A stretch of DNA of 18,738 bases from CAYNFH01 sp964396385 (lineage in GTDB: Bacteria; Armatimonadota; Chthonomonadetes; Chthonomonadales; CAJBBX01), in assembly GCA_964396385.1 (NCBI GenBank), contig CAYNFH010000134.1:1-18738 (forward strand). Direction: 5' to 3'. Position 1 is the stretch's first letter, and every line of letters starts with the position of its first letter. Positions 1-6,374 of the stretch are shown one piece after another. The notes under the pieces were generated by a model. That model did no database searches and was not told where the DNA came from. It saw only the letters and a list, made by a program, of their open reading frames with translations. A program made the translations under genes and the position numbers.

Positions 1-1
1 G

Positions 2-169
2 ATGATGCCGGGAGACGTGGAGATGCAGGCCCGCGGCAAGGCGCGGGCAGCGAAGGCGCAGGCCGGCATCGCGCAAATCGTGGAGTGGGTGAACGACAAC
101 ATTGAGGAGTTCGAGCCTCGGTTCACGTTCCAATCTCACCGGCCGTTTGCGGGTGGACGCAGACGGTGA
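2..169 (+). CDS. C-terminal end of an unidentified (probably phage) protein, cut by the window edge
   Basis: An open frame runs from the window edge to TGA at 167-169. The visible 55 residues are charged and probably helical (KARAAKAQAGIAQIVEWVND) and end in a basic GGRRR tail. ATG codons at 2 and 5 lie in frame, but the gene probably starts outside the window. I do not recognise the family. Because it lies directly upstream of virion-type genes on the same strand, it is probably the end of a head or tail gene (inference). The heptamer element at 175 begins only five bases after its stop codon. Confidence 0.5.
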   Translation: MMPGDVEMQARGKARAAKAQAGIAQIVEWVNDNIEEFEPRFTFQSHRPFAGGRRR

Positions 170-174
170 GGGAA

Positions 175-230
175 GGATGAAGGATGAAGGATGAATCCCG
201 ATTCCCGCTTTCAACCTTCAACCTTCAACC
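175..230. repeat. Heptamer-arm intergenic element 1
   Basis: Three perfect tandem copies of GGATGAA (175-195) are followed by a 14-base core (196-209, TCCCGATTCCCGCT) and three perfect copies of TTCAACC (210-230). The arms can pair at six of every seven positions, with one A.A mismatch per heptamer, giving an 18-of-21-pair hairpin. The element fills the space between the stop at 169 and the AAAGG ribosome-binding site at 231. It is of the same class as the element at 3447-3563. Confidence 0.9.
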
Positions 231-242
231 AAAGGAAAAGAC

Positions 243-632
243 ATGGCAGATCGCAGCATTGGAATCGGACAGTGGAACGGCTCGCCGGGACAGTCCCGGC
301 TGGCCCTTTCGCTCCTGTTTACAGGCAACTTCGGCACGCAACCTATCCTGCCGGATAACCTCGTAAATGCGTACACGCCCCAGAACCAGCAGATCCTGAA
401 TCTGGCAAGCGGCTTCAATGCGGTGAGCGTACCCACGCAGGCCGGCGGCGTGATTATTGTCATGCCCACGGGGAACACGCAGACGGTCACGCTGAAGGGC
501 GTGACCGCAGACACGGGGATCGCGCTCTCGAAGATCGGCATTACGGTCCTGACGTTCGACAACCCGCCGCCCGCCAGCATCGGTCTTACCTGCGGCGGGG
601 CCATCAATGGGGTGGCGTTCTACTTCTTCTGA
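243..632 (+). CDS. Small phage virion-like protein, beta-rich
   Basis: This is a 129-residue protein that starts at ATG 243, eight bases after AAAGG (231-235). It is rich in Gly, Thr, Val and Asn with alternating hydrophobic residues (for example GGVIIVMPTGNTQTVTLKGV) and ends in FYFF, as many beta-sandwich capsid decoration or tail-associated proteins do. It has no signal peptide or membrane segment. It lies between heptamer elements 1 and 2 and upstream of the tail beta-propeller-like gene, which supports a virion role. I do not recognise a named family; the function is inferred from context and composition only. Confidence 0.6.
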   Translation: MADRSIGIGQWNGSPGQSRLALSLLFTGNFGTQPILPDNLVNAYTPQNQQILNLASGFNAVSVPTQAGGVIIVMPTGNTQTVTLKGVTADTGIALSKIGITVLTFDNPPPASIGLTCGGAINGVAFYFF

Positions 633-635
633 GGA

Positions 636-703
636 GTAGCCAGTAGCCAGTAGCCAGCATGCGGATTCCAGAGCCTTTCTACTGACTACTGACTACTGAC
701 TAC
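636..703. repeat. Heptamer-arm intergenic element 2
   Basis: Three perfect copies of GTAGCCA (636-656) form the left arm. A core containing CGGATTCCAGAGCC (about 662-675) follows, then CTAC and three perfect copies of TGACTAC (683-703). The arms pair at six of seven positions with one C.A mismatch per heptamer. The element begins four bases after the stop at 632 and ends seven bases before the ATG at 710, leaving no room for a normal Shine-Dalgarno sequence for the next gene. Confidence 0.9.
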
Positions 704-709
704 CGCACT

Positions 710-2212
710 ATGAGTCTTTACCAACACCAGATACTCACCGCCCCTGTGGGCATGTCGACGGCGGAGGATGCCGCGCAGATGGAGGAGGGCAAGTCTCCTC
801 TCATCGTGGGGTTCTACGGCGCGCGCCATAAGAAGCTGGAGCCATGTGACCTCCTCCAGAAGATAGCGGCGACCGAGAACAACACGGCGGGTGACCCGGT
901 GTTTGGGGTGGCCTGGTACTACAATCCTCGCGAGCCCAGTTCCGCCCTCTTTCACTCGGGCATTACCTTTTCTTCCATGCTCCTGGTGTTCCGCCAGAGC
1001 GGTACCTACGCCTACAACGTCACGTATTTCGGGAACAACTTTTGGCTGAGGGCGACTGAGCCCATCCTGCTCCCCTACATTGGCTATGCGCAGCAGCCCT
1101 GGACCACGGCGTATCCGTTGGTGGGCGGGAACGTGCGGACGGTGCAGTACCGGGATGAGCTGATCATCGTGCAGGATAATGGGCTCATTCCTGTTCGCTT
1201 CGTCATGGATGTGAACGGGAATCCGCGACTGTTCCGGTTGGGCATCCAGCCGCCTACGACCGCGCCAGCGCTCATCAGCCAGGCAGCCGGTGGACTCAAC
1301 GGCACGTATCAGTACCGCTACACCTGGGTAGACGAGAAGGGGCGGGAGAGCTCGCCCAGCCCTTCCAGCGCGGTCATCAATCCGGCCAACCAGCAGAACA
1401 CCATCCGGGTATGGTTCCCGCGCAACAGCCCTGATAACACGACGGTGACGGGGTTTCCGGATGACATCCTGAACAACCCACAGGTGATTCGGTTGGGGGA
1501 TGCCACGACGGCCAAGATCTACCTGTACCGTACGCTGAACGGGGGCACGGTCTACTACCGCTGTGCGACGGTGACGCTGGATCCGGGCACACTCACGCAG
1601 GACGGCCAGGGCCTTCATACGGACATTGTGGACAACATGAGCGATTCGACCCTGAACGCTCAGGTGGCGGCCCCGCTGCCCGGAGACAACGACCCGCCGC
1701 GGCGGGCCTCCTACGCCTGCATTCACAAGCAGCGCCTCTTCTTGAACGACCGGAGCCTGTGGGATACGCCCACGGCCGTGCAGAGCGTGAACTGGCTGCA
1801 GGTCTCCAATTCGGATGCCCCGACGCAGTTCAGCAGCGTGGCGGATCTGGACAGGCCCAGTATGGGAACCACGCTGACCGTTGGGAGCGATCCCGGAGAT
1901 CCGGTGATGTGCATGGCGAGCTACGGGAGCCTGCTGGGAATCTGGAAGCAGAGGAGCTATCACCTGTTGACAGGGGACGCGGTGGCCGACTTCAGCGGGT
2001 TCTACCAGTGGTCGGTGAAGCCGGTACATCAGAAGGGGTGCATTGCTCCAGACACCCTGCGGCGGTGCAACGACTGGCTCCTGTTCCTGGCCGAAGACGG
2101 ACTGTACCGGCTCTCCTACGGCGACGGGTTCTCCCTGCAGCCGGTATCGTTGGATGTTGAGAACTTATTCACGGGCTACGCGGCGGGCGCGGTGTTTCAA
2201 TCTGTGGGTTGA
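710..2212 (+). CDS. Phage tail beta-propeller-like structural protein (possibly the N-terminal part of a split gene)
   Basis: This is a 500-residue protein with repeated short beta motifs. They include YRDELIIVQDNGLIPVRF (about 145-160), an Ig/fibronectin-like stretch YQYRYTWVDEKGRESSPS (about 200-220), YACIHKQRLFLNDRSLWDT (about 335-355) and GSLLGIWKQRSYHLLTG (about 407-424). The last pair, an object one can run and a label for failing sites, is typical of the beta-propeller tail or head-closure proteins of podovirus-like phages (family knowledge; no accession assigned). The start at 710 has no visible Shine-Dalgarno because the heptamer element abuts it; ATG 752 is an in-frame alternative. 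The stop codon lies inside the first heptamer of element 3 (GGT TGA T), so the present C-terminus is set by that element. The following gene may encode the rest of the propeller. Confidence 0.65.
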   Translation: MSLYQHQILTAPVGMSTAEDAAQMEEGKSPLIVGFYGARHKKLEPCDLLQKIAATENNTAGDPVFGVAWYYNPREPSSALFHSGITFSSMLLVFRQSGTYAYNVTYFGNNFWLRATEPILLPYIGYAQQPWTTAYPLVGGNVRTVQYRDELIIVQDNGLIPVRFVMDVNGNPRLFRLGIQPPTTAPALISQAAGGLNGTYQYRYTWVDEKGRESSPSPSSAVINPANQQNTIRVWFPRNSPDNTTVTGFPDDILNNPQVIRLGDATTAKIYLYRTLNGGTVYYRCATVTLDPGTLTQDGQGLHTDIVDNMSDSTLNAQVAAPLPGDNDPPRRASYACIHKQRLFLNDRSLWDTPTAVQSVNWLQVSNSDAPTQFSSVADLDRPSMGTTLTVGSDPGDPVMCMASYGSLLGIWKQRSYHLLTGDAVADFSGFYQWSVKPVHQKGCIAPDTLRRCNDWLLFLAEDGLYRLSYGDGFSLQPVSLDVENLFTGYAAGAVFQSVG

Positions 2213-2286
2213 TGGTTGAGGATTGATGGTTGAGGGTTGATGGCCGGAATCCGGAGCCCTTCTACTGACTACTGACTCCTGGCTAC
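2207..2286. repeat. Heptamer-arm intergenic element 3 (hybrid arms)
   Basis: The left arm has five heptamers: GGTTGAT, GGTTGAG, GATTGAT, GGTTGAG, GGTTGAT (2207-2241). The core is GGCCGGAATCCGGAGCC (2242-2258). The right arm has TGACTAC, TGACTCC and TGGCTAC (2266-2286). Unlike elements 1, 2 and 4, the two arms are not complementary: the left belongs to the GGTTGA type and the right to the TGACTAC type seen in element 2. The first heptamer supplies the TGA stop of the preceding gene. Confidence 0.88.
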
Positions 2287-2315
2287 CGCAAAAGGCATGA
2301 GGACCGATTCAGACA

Positions 2316-3446
2316 ATGCCCGTACCGAGCAGTCCCGCCACATTCACTCTCAGTTGGACGCCGGGGAGTCAACCGGCGCCACAGTCCGTGACCTTTGCTA
2401 TTCCGGCCGGAACATACAGCGGCGTCACCGTACGCACAGCCGGATCTATCGGCGGCGGACCGAGATACCTGTCCAAGACGCTCGCTACCACGGGATTCTG
2501 GTCCACCAATGCGGCCGCGAACTACGACAGCGGGGAGCAGCCGCTGAACGCCACGGACCTGGCCGCGATCAATGCCGCGGCGGGCGGCAACTGGACTGTG
2601 AACTACGCCGACCAGGTAGTGCCGAGCGATACGAATAGCGACAGCGTTACTCTGCTGCAGATTACCCTGCAGGGCGCAACGTCGCCTCCGGGCGGCGGCT
2701 CTCCCACGGGCAGTGTCACCCTCCAACCAGTCATCACGCCCGGCGGTGGGACCTCCATTCCGCCGGAGCTGCAGGACCCGGGCATCCTGGCTCAGGGCCT
2801 CTCTCTGGACAGTGTGAAGCCGGCGGCGCTAGGGTGGTTCAAGGACAACCGTTACTACCTCAGCATGGGGATGCGAACGCTCGTGTTGGACGTGCTCACA
2901 AGCGGCTGGAGCGACACGGGCTGGGGATACATCTCCGCGGCGCAGGTGTTCGCCCAGCAGGGGTACCCGGAGGATATGCTCCTGGTGCAGGGCACGCCGC
3001 AGCAGCGCGGGACGTCGGTCTGCCACTCTCATAAGATGCTTACTCTGCGTTCCGAGAACATCATCCAGCAGAGCGGGCATCGGGTGATACTTGGTCCGTT
3101 CGACGGCGAGGGACCGGACCGGGAGCGGCGCAAGTGGGCCAAGCGGCTGTGGGTGTGGGGCGACTTCGCCCCGGTAGATAATGTGTTCCTGCGGGGCGGC
3201 TACCAGCAGATTGGCACCGTCACGCTGGTGAGTGACACAGGCTACCAGGAGCAGGCGCCGATCATCCCCTGGCGGCTGCTGCCGGTGAAGGTGGCGAATC
3301 CGCCCACCATCTATGGACCACAGGTGCTGTTCATGCAAGAGTTCCTGCCGGGCGCGGTGGGCAGGGTGCTGCTGGCGGACGTGCAGCTCACCGTCGCGCA
3401 GGCGGAGATCCGGCAGGCCATGCTGGAGTACGTACCGCTGAACTAA
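2316..3446 (+). CDS. Phage tail structural protein, propeller-like C-terminal half
   Basis: This protein has 376 residues. Residues 1 to about 135 form a Thr/Gly/Ser-rich domain (TFTLSWTPGSQPAPQ, IPAGTYSGVTVRTAG) ending in the PPGGGSPTG linker. Residues about 160-376 carry WFKDNRYYLSMGMRTLVLDV and TSGWSDTGWGYISAAQVF, which look like further beta-propeller blades and a C-terminal virion domain ending in AMLEYVPLN. These blade motifs continue naturally from the end of the 710-2212 product, suggesting one ancestral tail gene now split by element 3, or two co-assembling tail proteins. The start at ATG 2316 has a weak AGGAC 11 bases upstream. ATG 2297 is in another frame and its ORF looks like a shadow. 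Confidence 0.65.
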   Translation: MPVPSSPATFTLSWTPGSQPAPQSVTFAIPAGTYSGVTVRTAGSIGGGPRYLSKTLATTGFWSTNAAANYDSGEQPLNATDLAAINAAAGGNWTVNYADQVVPSDTNSDSVTLLQITLQGATSPPGGGSPTGSVTLQPVITPGGGTSIPPELQDPGILAQGLSLDSVKPAALGWFKDNRYYLSMGMRTLVLDVLTSGWSDTGWGYISAAQVFAQQGYPEDMLLVQGTPQQRGTSVCHSHKMLTLRSENIIQQSGHRVILGPFDGEGPDRERRKWAKRLWVWGDFAPVDNVFLRGGYQQIGTVTLVSDTGYQEQAPIIPWRLLPVKVANPPTIYGPQVLFMQEFLPGAVGRVLLADVQLTVAQAEIRQAMLEYVPLN

Positions 3447-3563
3447 GGATGAAGGATGAAGGACGGGGGAGCCGCGCCTTGGCCGCGATAGCGGACAGCG
3501 GCGGGGGCCGGGCCCCGGGGGATGAATCCGGATTCCGGAGCCATCAACCTTCAACCTTCAACC
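3447..3563. repeat. Heptamer-arm intergenic element 4, interrupted by a nested GC-rich insert
   Basis: GGATGAA occurs at 3447-3453, 3454-3460 and, after an interruption, at 3520-3526. The core is TCCGGATTCCGGAGCC (3527-3542). The right arm is ATCAACC, TTCAACC, TTCAACC (3543-3563). Without the interruption this is the same 3 + core + 3 layout as element 1. The element begins at the base following the TAA at 3444-3446 and ends nine bases before ATG 3572. Confidence 0.88.
3461..3519. repeat. GC-rich insert inside the left arm of heptamer element 4
   Basis: Fifty-nine bases of almost pure G and C separate the second and third GGATGAA copies. The insert contains short inverted motifs, including GGGCCCCGGGG near its right end and GCCGCG / CGCGGC-like words, and it begins with GGACGGGG and ends with CCCCGGGG. 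It interrupts an otherwise regular heptamer array, so it probably arrived after the array formed (inference). No coding capacity is visible. Confidence 0.6.
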
Positions 3564-3571
3564 ATTGAGCC

Positions 3572-3928
3572 ATGCCTGAAATCAGGGGACCAAGAGAACC
3601 GTTTCCCGGCGGGAGCGAGATAGATACCCGGCGTACGCGCGTGCGCCAGCGGCCCACGCTCGTTCCGCAGGGGTCTACCTTCGGGCTGACGGTGGACGGC
3701 ACGTACATCGTCACCGGCGGTGTGGCGGGCGCCACCAACCTGGTGCTGCCCCCACCGGGCGGGGCGTCTCGCTTCGAGATCAGCAACAAGGGCAGCGGGA
3801 CGGTGACCATCGAGCCGAACGGCAGCACCCTCAACGGGAGCGCCTCGAAGTACACGATGGCGGGCCACTATGCGGTCCTAGTGGCCGTGCACGACACCGT
3901 ATGGCTGGTGTTGGTGGACACCGGATAG
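3572..3928 (+). CDS. Small beta-rich phage structural protein
   Basis: This is a 118-residue protein with a basic, probably flexible N-terminus (TRRTRVRQRPTLVPQG) followed by beta-type segments (TYIVTGGVAGATNLVLP, GSGTVTIEPNGSTLNGSAS, HYAVLVAVHDTVWLVLVDT). Its composition resembles short tail-fibre or spike-associated beta domains of phages that end in a hydrophobic strand. No strong Shine-Dalgarno lies before ATG 3572 because heptamer element 4 ends nine bases upstream. The gene is the last one before the first terminator hairpin (3962), so it probably closes the structural operon. The exact function is unknown. Confidence 0.6.
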   Translation: MPEIRGPREPFPGGSEIDTRRTRVRQRPTLVPQGSTFGLTVDGTYIVTGGVAGATNLVLPPPGGASRFEISNKGSGTVTIEPNGSTLNGSASKYTMAGHYAVLVAVHDTVWLVLVDTG

Positions 3929-3961
3929 ACGAATAGTTCTCGATAGGCCAGCTTCAGTCTA

Positions 3962-4006
3962 TGCGGCCCTGCTCCAGAGCAACGGAGCAGGGCCGCACTG
4001 TCTTTT
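3962..4006 (+). terminator. Terminator-like hairpin, copy 1
   Basis: The perfect 14-bp stem TGCGGCCCTGCTCC (3962-3975) / GGAGCAGGGCCGCA (3984-3997) has an 8-base loop and is followed by CTGTCTTTT. This is a classic intrinsic terminator shape for the structural genes upstream. The hairpin and its left flank (AGGCCAGCTTC, from 3945) recur at 9371-9426 and, more diverged, at about 7785-7850. Confidence 0.85.
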
Positions 4007-4037
4007 GGCGGCAGCCCCCGTGGGAGGAGCTTCACCC

Positions 4038-6374
4038 ATGCCCCAAACCGTTACGCTTCCAGGCGAACACAGCATAGAGTTTCCGGACGGGATGAGCCCT
4101 GCTGAGATGACCCACGCCATCGAGCGGGACCCGCACCTTCAGCGGCTCATCCACCCGGAGAGCTTCCGCGCCTCCGGCGAGTTCACCGACCAGAGCTCTC
4201 ATCCGGTGCGGGAGCTGGTGCTCTCCTACCAGGGCACTCCCTACCGCTTCGGCGGCACCGGCTGCAACGGCATGGACTGCTCCTCCTTCTCCCAGCACAT
4301 CCTCTCCAGGTTGGGAGCGAGGGACGTGCCCCGGACCGCGGAGGCGCAGTTTGCAGCCGGCCAGTTTGTGCCTCCGGACCCGCAGTCGATGCGGCCGGGG
4401 GACGCGGTCTTCTTCAAGAACACCTACAAGCCCGGGATCAGTCATGTCGGAATCTACCTGGGGAACGGCCAGTACGCGCACATGTCCAGCGGCGAGGGGG
4501 GCCTGGCGGTCTCCAGCATGGGCGGCAACTGGTACAGGAACCACTTTGCGGGCGTGAGGCGCTTCATCAGCTCTCCCGCGCGGCCAGCGCCGCAGTCCGG
4601 CACTGCAGGGGCGAACGGCAGGAGACCGTCGCAGGTAGACCCGCGCCAGACAGCGGCAAAACCCAACCTCGACCAGCTCGTGGACGCATGGGACCGCGTG
4701 AGCGCTGCCGTAGAGGCGCAGTACGGCGGCGAGGCATCTCCCCCGAAGCGTCCGGCGATACCGCTCCCCGCTGGCATTACGCAACAGCAGTTTGATACCT
4801 GGCGCGGTCAGTTCCTGAAGCCTCCGCACATCCCCTATGACCAGATGTTGCAGTTGGCAACACACCCCGAGCGCGATTGGGACTATCTGCTCACCCACCA
4901 GAGCATCGTCCCGAACCCGTACGGCGGGAATCCGGTGGTGATTGGCTACCGCAACACGAACGCACCGGGACCGGCGATGATCAAGTACGCCGCCCGGGTG
5001 CTCCAGGCACACAATGGGGGCCGCCCGCTGACGGTGATGGGACCTGCCAAGTCGGCCGACCCCTCGCTGCTTGACCGGGCGCTGGCAGCGCTGAACCCGC
5101 CAGAGGCCATCTCTGACCCTCTCCTGCGACGGATGAGCGCTCTCTCCAGGATGTCGCCCAAGCAGGTAGGCGCACTTGTCAGAAGTTCGCAGACTGTGCA
5201 GCCTCCCTCACAACCGATGCCGTTCGCCCATGAACAGGAATGGGCGCAACAGATGGAGCGGGAAAGGACGACGCGCCCCACACCGTTACCGCTCAAGGCA
5301 CAGCGCGCACAAGCCATTATGCAGGGGGACACCGGCGGCCCGAAGTCGCTCGGTGAGATCTTTACCACTCCGTTCGGGCTGGGAGAGAGCGCCGCGCAGG
5401 TCATGACCCCCAGAGGCAGTGACCTTGTATCTGCGGCTGTGCGGGCGGGACTTGGATTTATGACACCGGCCAGTGCTCTCATGGCAGGGGGCGCTGGTGA
5501 GGCCAGTTCCCTCAGCCCACTGGTGGCGAGGCTGGTTTCTGCTGGATTCTCCGTGCAGCAAGCAGTCCAGGCGGCTGAGGAGCTCAAGCAGGGTCGCACA
5601 GCAGACGCAGTTATCGCGGGCGTTCTCTCTGGAGGAGCAGGTCTATATGCACTCAGAGGAGGCGCACCTCGCACTCCGGAGCGGCCCGTCACGCCAGAGC
5701 AGGCGCGGCAGATGGGTGAGCCGATTCAGTCGACACGGAGCATCTTTGTACTACGGCATGCCAAGGCCGGAGATGCGCTCTCCATCAAGGGGCAGACGGA
5801 TACGCCTTTCTCTGCAGAGGGACAGCGCCAGGCGACGCAGGAGATCGCCCCCGCCATGGCGAGCACCGGTGTGAGCCGCATAGTGAGCGGCCCCCGCTCC
5901 AGGCACATCGATACTGCTCGGGCGATTGCAGAGCATCCCGGCAACCCGGCTAAGCGCGTGCAGCCATTGCAGGAGCTGGATAGCTGGGACCGGCCGGGAA
6001 TGGTAGGGCAGAAGTGGACCGATGCGGTCAAGGCGAAGGTGCTTGAGCTGGTGGAGCATCCGGACACCACGCCGCCTGGAGGAGGAGAGACACACCGGCA
6101 GTTTGCCTCCCGTGTTATTCCGCCGCTCTTGGACATGATGCGCGCACAGGAGAATGGGGCGGAGCCTGCCGCTATGGTCGTGTCCAATCCGGTGCTGTCC
6201 ACCTACCGTGCCTGGGTTGCCAACGGAATGCCGGCGGACTACTCTGTCAATCCGCAAGTGTTCATCGACAGCCTGACCCGGCCGGGAGAGATATTCGAGC
6301 TGCGGCGGGGGGAGAACGGCTGGGAGTTCCGGCCGTATGAGCCTGCGCGCGGGAGCCAGCGCCCCGTCCCGTGA
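4038..6374 (+). CDS. NlpC/P60 peptidase fused to a degenerate histidine-phosphatase domain
   Basis: This 778-residue virion-type effector starts at ATG 4038, behind GGGAGGAG. The open frame extends to 4005, inside the terminator tail, so the upstream residues are not used. The N-terminus (IEFPDGMSPAEMTHAIERD) resembles phage internal-virion proteins. Residues about 50-176 form an NlpC/P60 cysteine-peptidase domain with Cys81 in GMDCSSF, His136 in ISHVGIYLGNG and His148 in QYAHMSS; this family cleaves peptidoglycan stem peptides. A long linker follows, with Ala/Gly-rich, possibly membrane-active helices at about 460-545. Residues about 568-760 form a histidine-phosphatase fold in canonical order (FVLRHAKAGD, SGPRSRHIDTARAIAEHPG, GGGETHRQFASRV). 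However, RHG is RHA (573-575) and the second catalytic His is Asn717 (VVSNP), so phosphatase activity is doubtful. It overlaps the next ORF by 38 bases. Confidence 0.85.
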   Translation: MPQTVTLPGEHSIEFPDGMSPAEMTHAIERDPHLQRLIHPESFRASGEFTDQSSHPVRELVLSYQGTPYRFGGTGCNGMDCSSFSQHILSRLGARDVPRTAEAQFAAGQFVPPDPQSMRPGDAVFFKNTYKPGISHVGIYLGNGQYAHMSSGEGGLAVSSMGGNWYRNHFAGVRRFISSPARPAPQSGTAGANGRRPSQVDPRQTAAKPNLDQLVDAWDRVSAAVEAQYGGEASPPKRPAIPLPAGITQQQFDTWRGQFLKPPHIPYDQMLQLATHPERDWDYLLTHQSIVPNPYGGNPVVIGYRNTNAPGPAMIKYAARVLQAHNGGRPLTVMGPAKSADPSLLDRALAALNPPEAISDPLLRRMSALSRMSPKQVGALVRSSQTVQPPSQPMPFAHEQEWAQQMERERTTRPTPLPLKAQRAQAIMQGDTGGPKSLGEIFTTPFGLGESAAQVMTPRGSDLVSAAVRAGLGFMTPASALMAGGAGEASSLSPLVARLVSAGFSVQQAVQAAEELKQGRTADAVIAGVLSGGAGLYALRGGAPRTPERPVTPEQARQMGEPIQSTRSIFVLRHAKAGDALSIKGQTDTPFSAEGQRQATQEIAPAMASTGVSRIVSGPRSRHIDTARAIAEHPGNPAKRVQPLQELDSWDRPGMVGQKWTDAVKAKVLELVEHPDTTPPGGGETHRQFASRVIPPLLDMMRAQENGAEPAAMVVSNPVLSTYRAWVANGMPADYSVNPQVFIDSLTRPGEIFELRRGENGWEFRPYEPARGSQRPVP

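Noticed and set aside
184..366. 60-residue plus-strand ORF starting in heptamer element 1
   Set aside because: Its start codon is formed by the GGATGAA repeat, and it overlaps the better-supported virion gene at 243 out of frame.
686..2029. 447-residue minus-strand ORF opposite the tail gene
   Set aside because: It is rich in His, Arg, Pro and Val without recognisable motifs, a typical antisense shadow of a GC-rich plus-strand gene.
2297..2638. 113-residue ORF overlapping the start of the second tail gene
   Set aside because: It is rich in Arg, Ser and His with no motif; the 2316 frame is longer and has phage-like blade motifs.
175..3563. CRISPR or transposon interpretation of the heptamer elements
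   Set aside because: Repeats are only 7 bp, tandem and two-armed; no transposase or target-site duplication is visible in the window.
4005..4037. Upstream in-frame start of the NlpC gene
   Set aside because: It lies within the terminator tail; ATG 4038 has a strong GGGAGGAG at proper spacing.
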